Of a DNA stretch of 13,233 bases, positions 1 through 5,685 are shown piece by piece (the stretch's first letter is position 1; every line of letters starts with the position of its first letter). The DNA lies in assembly GCA_021799405.1 (NCBI GenBank), contig JAJZAL010000147.1, forward strand, positions 1-13,233, in the 5' to 3' direction. The position numbers and the translations under genes were made by a program. A model generated the notes under the pieces. That model had not been told where the DNA came from. It did no database searches and saw only the letters and a list, made by a program, of their open reading frames with translations. The stretch comes from Acidobacteriota bacterium. GTDB lineage: Bacteria > Acidobacteriota > Terriglobia > Terriglobales > Acidobacteriaceae.

Positions 1-1381
1 GAAACTCCTCGAATTCTTCGCGAATATGCGCTGCCTCGGCTGCTTCCAGCAATTCCTCCGCATCGGCATGGGGCGTGCCGAAGGCCAGGTTCTCGCGGAT
101 TGTTTCGCTGAACAGGAAGGTTTCCTGAGGAACCATGCCGATGTTGCGGCGCAGCACGGCAAGCGGGTAGTCGCGCACCGGGCGGCCATCGATCAACAGT
201 GAACCCTCGGGCGCTTCAAAGAGGCGGGGGATAAGGTTGATGAGCGTGGACTTGCCGCAGCCGGTGGGGCCGACGATGGCCAGGCTGGAGCCGGCGGGAA
301 TCTGCAGCGAGATGTCGCGCAACACCGGTGTTTCGCCGTAGCTGAAGTTGAGATGGCAGAATTCGATCTCTCCCTTCAATACCGTATGCGGGGCAATGGA
401 AGGATCGGCGGCATTGTCGTTAATGAACGGCTTGGCCTGGAGCAATTCTTCGATGCGCTTTAGGGAGGCGGTTCCGCGCTGGAAGATGTTGAGGACCCAG
501 CCCACGGCGATGATGGGCCAGATAAGCAGAATCATATATGTATTGAAGGCAACGAAGTCGCCCACCGTGATGCGATGGGCAATCACCAGGTGGCCGCCGG
601 CGAGCAGCGTGATGATCATCGAAACGCCAAGGATGAATTCCAAAGTGGGCCACAACATGCCCATGAGCTGAACCAGGCGCAGGGATCGGCCGATGTAGCG
701 GAGGTTTAGGCGCTCAAAGATGTCGATCTGCGATTGTTCGCGGGCGAAGGCGCGGATGAGACGCACGCCGGAGTAGTTCTCCTGGGCCTGGGCGGAGATC
801 TCAGAGAAGCTGGCCTGGATGCGCTCGAAGCGCTCGTGAATCCTGCGGCCAAGGTATTGCACGAGGATGCTGGCCAGCGGCATCGGCGCCAGCGCAACCA
901 GCGTGAGCCATGGGCTGATGCGCAGCATGAAGACGAGCGCGAAGATGGTGAGGAAGATCGTGTTGGCGCTGTACATCAATGCGGGGCCGAGCAGCATGCG
1001 CACGGCGTTCAGGTCGTTGGTCATGCGCGCCATCAGGTCCCCGGTGCGGTACCGCTGATAGAACTCGGAGTCCTGCCGTTCCAGAGTGCGGAAGAGGTCG
1101 TTGCGCAGGTCGAACTCGATGTCGCGTGAAATGCCGATGAGAATCCAGCGTTGTCCGTAGAGGAAGACGCCCTTGGTCAGAGCGATGCCCACCAGCAGGC
1201 AGGCGAAGAGGAAGATAGTCTCGCGGGTTGTTCCGTGCTTCAGTACGTCCACGGCCATTCCGAGAACCCTGGGAAATTGAACCGCGACTGCGTTGGTACA
1301 GACGCACGCGAGTGTGCCCCAAAGATATCCCCAGCGGTAACGGCGCATGTACCCGAAGAGGGGAGCCAGATCGCGAAACAT
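1..1381 (-). CDS. ABC-type multidrug/lipid exporter, half-transporter (permease fused to ATPase), 3' end cut by the window
   Basis: This is a type I ABC exporter of the MsbA/LmrA kind: one membrane domain followed by one ATPase domain, working as a dimer in the inner membrane. The visible part is 460 residues; such proteins usually have about 580-600. Hydrophobic segments begin near residue 19, and the cytoplasmic loop has the typical GDLMARMTNDLNAVR. The ATPase part carries Walker A GPTGCGKST at residues 371-379 and the Q-loop in GMVPQETFLFSETIREN with Gln near 419. The LSGGQ signature, Walker B and H-loop lie beyond position 1. I chose the ATG at 1381 because it gives the usual short N-terminus (MFRDLAPLFGYMRRYRW). 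No clear Shine-Dalgarno precedes it; see the possible leaderless promoter. The substrate cannot be told from sequence. Family confidence is high; lipid A flippase versus drug exporter is open. Confidence 0.93.
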   Translation of the reverse strand, partial: MFRDLAPLFGYMRRYRWGYLWGTLACVCTNAVAVQFPRVLGMAVDVLKHGTTRETIFLFACLLVGIALTKGVFLYGQRWILIGISRDIEFDLRNDLFRTLERQDSEFYQRYRTGDLMARMTNDLNAVRMLLGPALMYSANTIFLTIFALVFMLRISPWLTLVALAPMPLASILVQYLGRRIHERFERIQASFSEISAQAQENYSGVRLIRAFAREQSQIDIFERLNLRYIGRSLRLVQLMGMLWPTLEFILGVSMIITLLAGGHLVIAHRITVGDFVAFNTYMILLIWPIIAVGWVLNIFQRGTASLKRIEELLQAKPFINDNAADPSIAPHTVLKGEIEFCHLNFSYGETPVLRDISLQIPAGSSLAIVGPTGCGKSTLINLIPRLFEAPEGSLLIDGRPVRDYPLAVLRRNIGMVPQETFLFSETIRENLAFGTPHADAEELLEAAEAAHIREEFEEF

Positions 1382-1387
1382 GGGTTT

Positions 1388-1415
1388 ATTGTACCGGGGT
1401 ACCGCATAGAGTCAC
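1388..1415 (-). promoter_or_regulatory. Possible sigma-70 promoter for a leaderless ABC exporter mRNA
   Basis: Read on the minus strand, GTGACT (1415-1410) and TACAAT (1393-1388) are 16 bases apart and match the -35 and -10 consensus at 4/6 and 5/6. The -10 box ends six bases before the ATG at 1381, so transcription would begin at or next to the start codon. The absence of a GGAGG-like site there agrees with this. It is inferred from consensus only. Confidence 0.35.
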
Positions 1416-1530
1416 GGCTTCCACGCTGGAGGCAGGAGGCTTTTCCGAGGGAGCAGACCGCACGGCAGCCCGAGCTTGATTGGAGAATTCTTGCCATCGG
1501 TTCCAGCCGGTCCCTGCGGCAGGAAGCGCG

Positions 1531-1549
1531 AAGTCGAGTCATTCGACTT
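1531..1549. repeat. Perfect 7-bp inverted repeat beside an AT-rich stretch
   Basis: AAGTCGA and TCGACTT flank the 5-base loop GTCAT. On the plus strand it is followed by TAACTTATTGAAAATAC, AT-rich but not a run of T, so it is not a clear terminator. It could be an operator or the end of a small transcript. Confidence 0.4.
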
Positions 1550-1673
1550 TAACTTATTGAAAATACATATAGATTTTTGATCCAAGGGGCGGCCGATGGC
1601 TTTGGCGGGCTGGCTCGCTGCGCGGCGCGCGGAACGGTTTTGATGCCTGCGGCGGCGATTCTCCACAGGACCC

Positions 1674-1701
1674 GGTGGCCGCAGACTGTACAATGGCCAC
1701 C
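1674..1701. repeat. Inverted repeat GGTGGCC/GGCCACC
   Basis: Perfect 7-bp arms with a 14-base loop. Outer CAGG and CCTG can extend the stem across a small internal loop. No gene or T-run adjoins it. Its role is unknown. Confidence 0.35.
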
Positions 1702-1889
1702 TGCCTGTTGGCGGTTTGGAAGAAGGCGTCGTTTTTCGCTGGCTTCGATTTTCACGATTTGCAAGGATTATTCGTGGAACTCCTTCCTGGTGCTCTGCGT
1801 CCAATGACGTGGAGACAGCTAAATATGGCTTTATTCGCTGCCTGAGGGCGTGGCGGGAGTTGCACGGCGAAGGAAAAAACCGGGGTTAT

Positions 1890-1918
1890 TTGCGACAGCC
1901 GCGCATTTTTGTTACGCT
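1890..1918 (+). promoter_or_regulatory. Likely sigma-70 promoter of the ytxH-like gene
   Basis: TTGCGA (1890-1895) and TACGCT (1913-1918) are separated by 17 bases. Transcription would start near 1925, leaving a leader of about 33 bases that contains the strong ribosome site GAAAGGAGA. The -10 match is only 3/6 but keeps the TAnnnT pattern. Confidence 0.35.
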
Positions 1919-1957
1919 CAGGCATTCTCTAAGCTCAACGAAAGGAGATATTTCGTC

Positions 1958-2353
1958 ATGGCAGAGGAAAGCAAATCATATGGTCTAGCTTGGTTCCTGG
2001 CCGGGTTGGGTGTTGGCGCCCTGGTAGGCATTCTCTATGCTCCCAAGAGTGGCCGGGAGCTTCGCCAGGACATCGCCAGCGGCGCCCGCGAAGGCACCGA
2101 CTATCTGCGCGCACGGACGCGCGAGGCCGCCGAAGAGGTTGGCGCTTTGGTCGACAAGAGCAAAGAGCAGATGTCTGAGTACGTAGAGCGTGGCCGTGAA
2201 GCCATGGATCGCAGCCGGGCCCAGTGGGAAGAGTTTGTGGAGCGGGGCAGAAACCTTGTTTCCAAACAGACCACCCGGGTTGGCGCAGCGATTGATGCCG
2301 GGCGTCAGGCCTACACCGCATCTGTCGGCGAGCCAGAGGTGAGGGAAAGTTAA
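1958..2353 (+). CDS. YtxH-like membrane-anchored protein, 131 aa
   Basis: Small YtxH-domain protein (gas vesicle/stress-protein-like family). Residues about 9-27 form one membrane helix rich in Gly and Ala (WFLAGLGVGALVGILYA). The family hallmark APKSGRELR follows directly, then a long charged, probably coiled-coil helix to about residue 115. The start at 1958 is fixed by GAAAGGAGA about 7 bases upstream; the frame is open back to 1850, but that extension has no ribosome site and is Arg-rich nonsense. No enzymatic role is known for the family; in Bacillus subtilis ytxH lies in the sigma-B-dependent ytxGHJ stress operon. The gene 197 bases downstream is a DUF948/YtxG-like protein on the same strand, so the same pair seems present in reverse order. 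Confidence 0.85.
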   Translation: MAEESKSYGLAWFLAGLGVGALVGILYAPKSGRELRQDIASGAREGTDYLRARTREAAEEVGALVDKSKEQMSEYVERGREAMDRSRAQWEEFVERGRNLVSKQTTRVGAAIDAGRQAYTASVGEPEVRES

Positions 2354-2411
2354 GCGGCCGGTTTTTTCTTCATACGGTGGAAGACCGGTCCAGCGTTTCA
2401 TTGATGTTCGT

Positions 2412-2461
2412 CTCCGGGGCTGAGCGCAGAACTCTCATAGGGATCATGCTGGGCCCCGGAG
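2412..2461. repeat. Perfect 9-bp inverted repeat between the ytxH-like and ytxG-like genes
   Basis: CTCCGGGGC (2412-2420) and GCCCCGGAG (2453-2461) pair perfectly. After one wobble and one mismatch the stem continues with AGC/GCT (2423-2425 with 2448-2450). The right arm is followed by CAAAATGACC, with no T-run. If the two genes share a transcript, this stem would sit between them and could stop some transcripts or protect the upstream message. Confidence 0.5.
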
Positions 2462-2550
2462 CAAAATGACCGCTCCACGAAGGGGGATACGTGGCGGACG
2501 TTGTTGTATGGCTGCGGGTCCGTTGTAGGAACCTGATCCGGTGACGATAT

Positions 2551-3099
2551 ATGGAGAGTCAGACAATCCAGCTTGCCGTTCTTGTGGTAGCCGCGGTGGC
2601 AGTGCTGCTGCAAGCGATTGTTCTTGTGGCAATCTTCTTTACACTGCGTTCAGCGGCACGTTCGCTCCACGAGCAGGTGGAGGATTTGCGGTCCTCACTT
2701 AAGCCCATTCTCGACAGGACCAAAGAGCTTGTGATCCGGGTTGCGCCCAAGCTCGAATCGGCCACTGACGATCTGGCCGCAACGGCGCATGACCTGCGCA
2801 CCCAGACCGTGGACGTGCAGGCCTCGGCGGCGGAGATCATGGATCGAGTGCGCTATCAGGCCGCGCGGCTGGATGCGATGGCGTCCAAGGTTCTTAATGG
2901 AGTCGATCATGCAGCGGGTTTTGTGGCTGACGCTATTGGCAAGCCTATGCGCCAGTTTGCTGCGCTGCTGGCTTCCGCCAGGGCAGTGATTGACACTTTG
3001 CGAGGCGCGCCGGGCCCGCGTCCTGTGGGCTCATCCGCCTCTCGCTCACCGAGTGCGTCCGCGCCCCACCCATCGAACGAAAAGGATATGGTCGTCTAG
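2551..3099 (+). CDS. DUF948/YtxG-like membrane-anchored coiled-coil protein, 182 aa
   Basis: Residues about 7-32 are a strongly hydrophobic N-terminal helix (LAVLVVAAVAVLLQAIVLVA). Next comes a long heptad-like helix, about residues 36-125, with spaced Leu/Val/Ala and the phrase LKPILDRTKELV seen in DUF948-type proteins. The last 30 residues are a Pro/Ser-rich tail, probably disordered. The ATG at 2551 follows a weak GGTGA six bases away and gives a sensible anchor, so I kept it. No catalytic residues are visible; it is probably a structural or stress-related envelope protein. Its stop TAG (3097-3099) overlaps the mnmA stop on the other strand. Assignment to DUF948 rests on the overall layout and is less certain than the YtxH call. 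Confidence 0.75.
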   Translation: MESQTIQLAVLVVAAVAVLLQAIVLVAIFFTLRSAARSLHEQVEDLRSSLKPILDRTKELVIRVAPKLESATDDLAATAHDLRTQTVDVQASAAEIMDRVRYQAARLDAMASKVLNGVDHAAGFVADAIGKPMRQFAALLASARAVIDTLRGAPGPRPVGSSASRSPSASAPHPSNEKDMVV

Positions 3100-4214
3100 A
3101 CGATCCACCCTCCGCCCACCACCTCATCGCCGTCATAGAACACCGCCGACTGGCCGGGCGTGACCGCGCGCTGCGGCTCGTCGAAGGTCGCCATTGCCTC
3201 GTCTGGGCCGGCCGGTTCAAGTGTGGCCCAGGCAGGCTCGTGGCGATGGCGGATCTTGGCGCGCACGCGTATGGGGCCGGTTAATGCGGGAATGCTGATC
3301 CAGTTGAGACGGCGTGCGCGCAGCGTGCGCGAGGCGAGTTCGGCGTCCGCGCCGACGGTGACGCGATGGCTTGCAGGATCAATGTTCAGCACATAAAGTG
3401 GCGAAGGCGAGGCAACGCCCAATCCCTTGCGCTGGCCGACAGTGAAGTTGAAGATGCCTTCATGGTGGCCGATCACCTCGCCGTTTGAGGCCACCAGCTC
3501 TCCAGCGGTTTCCGGAGCCTTCTCGCCCTGTTCTTCGAGATAGGCGGCAAGGAAGCTCTTGTAGTCGCCGCCGGGGATGAAGCAGATCTCCTGCGAGTCG
3601 GGCTTTTCGGCCAGCCGCAGGCCGTACTTGCGCGCAACCTCGCGCACCTCGGGCTTGGTAAGGCGGCCCAGCGGAAAGAGCGTGTGCGCCAGTTGTTCCT
3701 GGGTCAGGCCGAAAAGGAAGTAGGTCTGGTCCTTCGTAAGGTCCGCCGGCCGCTTCAGAATCCAGCGCTTGCGTCCGGCATCGTACTCGTTGACCGCGTA
3801 GTGGCCGGTGGCGATGCGGCTGGCGCCGATGCTGCGTGCCGTCTTGAGCAATTGGTCGAACTTGAGATGGTCGTTGCAGAGGGAACAGGGAATGGGCGTG
3901 CGCCCGGCCAGGTATTCGCGGACAAAGGGGCGCACCACGTCCTGCTCGAAGCGCTCTTCCTGGTTGACCACGTAATAGGGGATGCCCAGGTGCTCGGCCA
4001 CGTGGCGCGCGTCGTACACGTCGTCGAGCGAGCAGCAACGGCCCGCCTTGGGTGCGTCAGGGATGCCGTGGCGGCCGGCCAGCCGCGTCTGGTCCCAGAG
4101 CTGGAGCGTAAGCCCGACAACCTGCTCGCCCGAGTGGGCGAGGATCGCCGCTACCGTCGAGGAGTCCACCCCTCCGGACATGGCTACGGCGATAGTTGTC
4201 TGCTCGTTGATCAT
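3096..4214 (-). CDS. mnmA: tRNA-specific 2-thiouridylase MnmA, 372 aa
   Basis: MnmA adenylates U34 of tRNA-Lys, -Glu and -Gln and replaces its O2 by sulfur (s2U34) in the cytoplasm. The PP-loop SGGVDSS is at residues 13-19. Further conserved segments are ATGHYA (135-140), KDQTYFLFGL (161-170) and FTVGQRKGLG (257-266). The catalytic cysteine is C113 in PCSLCN (aligned with E. coli C102) and its partner is C211 in SQEICFIP (aligned with C199). An additional C110 and a CC pair at 60-61 mark the subtype with NPCxxCN-like motifs also found in Actinobacteria. Length is normal. The ATG at 4214 has AGGAA directly against it, an unusually short spacing, so initiation may be weak or partly dependent on translation of the gene before it. 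The cysteine desulfurase 165 bases upstream on the same strand is the likely sulfur donor. Confidence 0.97.
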   Translation of the reverse strand: MINEQTTIAVAMSGGVDSSTVAAILAHSGEQVVGLTLQLWDQTRLAGRHGIPDAPKAGRCCSLDDVYDARHVAEHLGIPYYVVNQEERFEQDVVRPFVREYLAGRTPIPCSLCNDHLKFDQLLKTARSIGASRIATGHYAVNEYDAGRKRWILKRPADLTKDQTYFLFGLTQEQLAHTLFPLGRLTKPEVREVARKYGLRLAEKPDSQEICFIPGGDYKSFLAAYLEEQGEKAPETAGELVASNGEVIGHHEGIFNFTVGQRKGLGVASPSPLYVLNIDPASHRVTVGADAELASRTLRARRLNWISIPALTGPIRVRAKIRHRHEPAWATLEPAGPDEAMATFDEPQRAVTPGQSAVFYDGDEVVGGGWIV

Positions 4215-4237
4215 TTCCTATTTAAAGTTCGGAGCTA

Positions 4238-4361
4238 GCGGAGTTGGTGAGCGCCGGTGCCGGGCGCCCCAAGTCTCGTCCGCCGCGGCGAATGAGACCT
4301 GGGAGTCTCGACCTCAAGGTACAAAATCACGCGATTAGAAAACTGGCTCCGCTCACTCCGC
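4238..4361 (-). repeat. Nested inverted repeats filling the desulfurase-mnmA spacer
   Basis: An outer stem can form from GCGGAGTTGGTGAGCG (4238-4253) and CGCTCACTCCGC (4350-4361): two 6-bp blocks with a 4-base bulge. It encloses the palindromic repeat at 4260-4303. A further GTCTC (4305-4309) can compete for the GAGAC arm (4294-4298), so two alternative folds are possible. The structure lies between the desulfurase stop (4380) and the mnmA start (4214), where it could set the relative output of the two genes. Confidence 0.45.
4260..4303 (-). repeat. REP-like palindromic element, copy 1 (intergenic)
   Basis: The arms CCCAAGTCTC (4268-4277) and GAGACCTGGG (4294-4303) pair with a single A/C mismatch on the plus strand. 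That mismatch becomes a U-G wobble in minus-strand RNA, the sense of the desulfurase-mnmA transcript. Read on the minus strand the element is CCCAGGTCTCA, a 14-base GC-rich loop, then CGAGACTTGGGGCGCCCGG. The same two blocks occur in the helicase gene at 11404-11437 with 28 of 30 matching bases, so this is a dispersed family and not a chance hairpin. Confidence 0.7.
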
Positions 4362-4379
4362 GAATATCGCTCCCTTGTC

Positions 4380-5552
4380 CTATCCCGCCGTTCCTGCCAC
4401 TACGGGTGAAAGCGCCCGCAGGTGCTCGACCGCCTCGGGAACGACTCTTAACACATGGTCGACGTCGGCCTCGGTCGCCGTCTTCAGCAGGCTGAAGCGC
4501 AGACTGGCGCGGGCCCGCGTCTTATCCAGACCCATGGCCATCAGCACATGGCTGGGTTCGGTCGAGCCGGAGTGGCAGGCCGAGCCACCGGAGACGGCTA
4601 CGCCCTTCAAATCCAGCGCGATCACCAGGGCTTCGCCCTCCACCTGATCAAACCAGATATTGGTGGTATTGGCCACGCGGGGGACGGCCCAGTCGCCGTT
4701 CCTGCCGCCATTCACGCCCGTCCCGGGAAGGCGCAGAATCTCCCTTTCGAGCCGGTCGCGCAGGGCGGCCACGCGGTCCAGGGTCCCGTCTTCCAGGCTC
4801 TCCATGGCCAGCTCAGCGGCCTTTCCCAAACCGACGATGCCAGGCACGTTCTCCGTCCCCGCGCGGCGGCGGCGCTCATGGCTGCCGCCCACCAGCAAGG
4901 ACTCGATCGGCGTGCCGCGGCGGACAAACATGGCGCCCACGCCCTTGGGTCCGTGCATCTTGTGCGCGCTGATGGAAAGCAGATGGCAGCCGAAGCGGCG
5001 TACATCAAACTTCACCTTGCCTGCACCCTGCACGGCATCGATATGGAAAAAGACGCCCGCGTCGGCGGCGACCTTACCGATCTCCTCGACCGGCTGCAGC
5101 ACGCCTGTCTCGTTGTTCGACAACATCACGCTGATCAGACGGGTTTCCGGCCGGAGAGCGCCGGCGATGTCGGCGGGATCGATCAGACCGCTGGGCTGCG
5201 GCGCGATCAGCGTTACCTGTACGCCCTGCTCGGCTACACGGTCCGCCGCCCGCAGCACGGCGGAGTGCTCAATCGCGGTGGTGATGAAGTGATCGCCGGG
5301 GCGCAGCAGTCCGAAAATCGCGGTGTTATCGCCTTCCGTGCCTCCGGAATTGAACACCACCTCGGCAGCGCGGCAATTGAAGAACTGTGCCAGCGTCTCG
5401 CGGGCCTGGTTGACGGCCGCGTGCGCCTGCTGCCCGTGCAGGTGAATCGACGAGGCATTGCCGAAATGCTCCATCCAATAGGGGCGCATCGCTTCCATCA
5501 CCTCTGGCAGCAAAGGCGTGGTGGCATTGGCGTCCATGTAGACTCGGGGCAC
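4380..5552 (-). CDS. Cysteine desulfurase, NifS/IscS type, 390 aa
   Basis: PLP-dependent aminotransferase-fold enzyme that takes sulfur from L-cysteine as a persulfide and hands it to acceptor proteins. Family marks in order: YMDANATTP (5-13), the active-site region IEHSAVLR (94-101) with His96, DAVQGAGK (172-179), the PLP lysine K198 in SAHKMHGPKG, RAGTENVPG (230-238) and the catalytic C326 in GGSACHSGSTEPSHVL. Length is normal. I start it at the GTG at 5552 because GGAGGAG lies eight bases before it and the protein then begins MPRVYMDANATT, as in the family; the frame is open to 5678, but that extension resembles no desulfurase. It lies directly upstream of mnmA on the same strand, like yrvO-mnmA in Bacillus subtilis, suggesting a dedicated tRNA-thiolation donor. 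A broader role in Fe-S assembly cannot be excluded. Nothing else of an ISC or SUF set is in the window. Confidence 0.95.
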   Translation of the reverse strand: MPRVYMDANATTPLLPEVMEAMRPYWMEHFGNASSIHLHGQQAHAAVNQARETLAQFFNCRAAEVVFNSGGTEGDNTAIFGLLRPGDHFITTAIEHSAVLRAADRVAEQGVQVTLIAPQPSGLIDPADIAGALRPETRLISVMLSNNETGVLQPVEEIGKVAADAGVFFHIDAVQGAGKVKFDVRRFGCHLLSISAHKMHGPKGVGAMFVRRGTPIESLLVGGSHERRRRAGTENVPGIVGLGKAAELAMESLEDGTLDRVAALRDRLEREILRLPGTGVNGGRNGDWAVPRVANTTNIWFDQVEGEALVIALDLKGVAVSGGSACHSGSTEPSHVLMAMGLDKTRARASLRFSLLKTATEADVDHVLRVVPEAVEHLRALSPVVAGTAG

Positions 5553-5560
5553 CGCGGATT

Positions 5561-5567
5561 CTCCTCC
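5561..5567 (-). promoter_or_regulatory. Strong ribosome binding site that fixes a GTG start
   Basis: The plus-strand CTCCTCC reads GGAGGAG on the minus strand, eight bases before the GTG at 5552. It decides the start of the cysteine desulfurase against the in-frame ATG at 5678. Confidence 0.8.
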
Positions 5568-5650
5568 CTTCGATTGTACGTGGAATGTGAATTTTGCGTG
5601 TGTCTTTCGCGCGCGCCGGATCGGGCCACCGGCGTCCATTAAAATTTGCC

Positions 5651-5669
5651 TGTGCCATGCTGTGGCACA
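5651..5669. repeat. Perfect 7-bp inverted repeat in the desulfurase-rfbD divergent region
   Basis: TGTGCCA and TGGCACA flank the loop TGCTG. The repeat ends one base before the GGAG (5671-5674) used by rfbD, and a TAAAAT box (5640-5645) lies just upstream. It could be an operator at the rfbD promoter or a hairpin in the rfbD leader; the sequence does not decide. Confidence 0.45.
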
Positions 5670-5685
5670 CGGAGTCACTTACAGA

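Larger units (their letters stand above)
1382..1957. other. 576-base gene-free spacer between divergent transcription units
   Basis: No reading frame here looks like a protein: the short frames have no recognisable domain, poor start contexts and shift freely between strands. It holds the possible exporter promoter (1388-1415), a perfect hairpin (1531-1549) next to an AT-rich stretch (about 1550-1580) that stands out from the GC-rich surroundings, a second inverted repeat (1674-1701), and a likely promoter for the ytxH-like gene (1890-1918). The length and structure would allow a small RNA, but nothing shows one directly. Confidence 0.6.

Noticed and set aside
1412..1804. Open frame of 130 codons on the minus strand in the large gap
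   Set aside because: Composition is random-looking (Arg, Pro, Ser), there is no ribosome site and no domain.
4455..5642. Open frame of 395 codons on the plus strand opposite the cysteine desulfurase
   Set aside because: It mirrors the desulfurase codons, has no recognisable domain and no ribosome site. GC-rich codon use keeps the antisense frame free of stops.
5553..5678. Upstream in-frame ATG extending the desulfurase by 42 residues
   Set aside because: The strong GGAGGAG before the GTG at 5552 lies inside this extension, and family members begin at the GTG position.
5587..5685. Upstream in-frame ATG extending RfbD by 33 residues
   Set aside because: It would overlap the divergent regulatory region, and the Rossmann fold begins right after the ATG at 5686.
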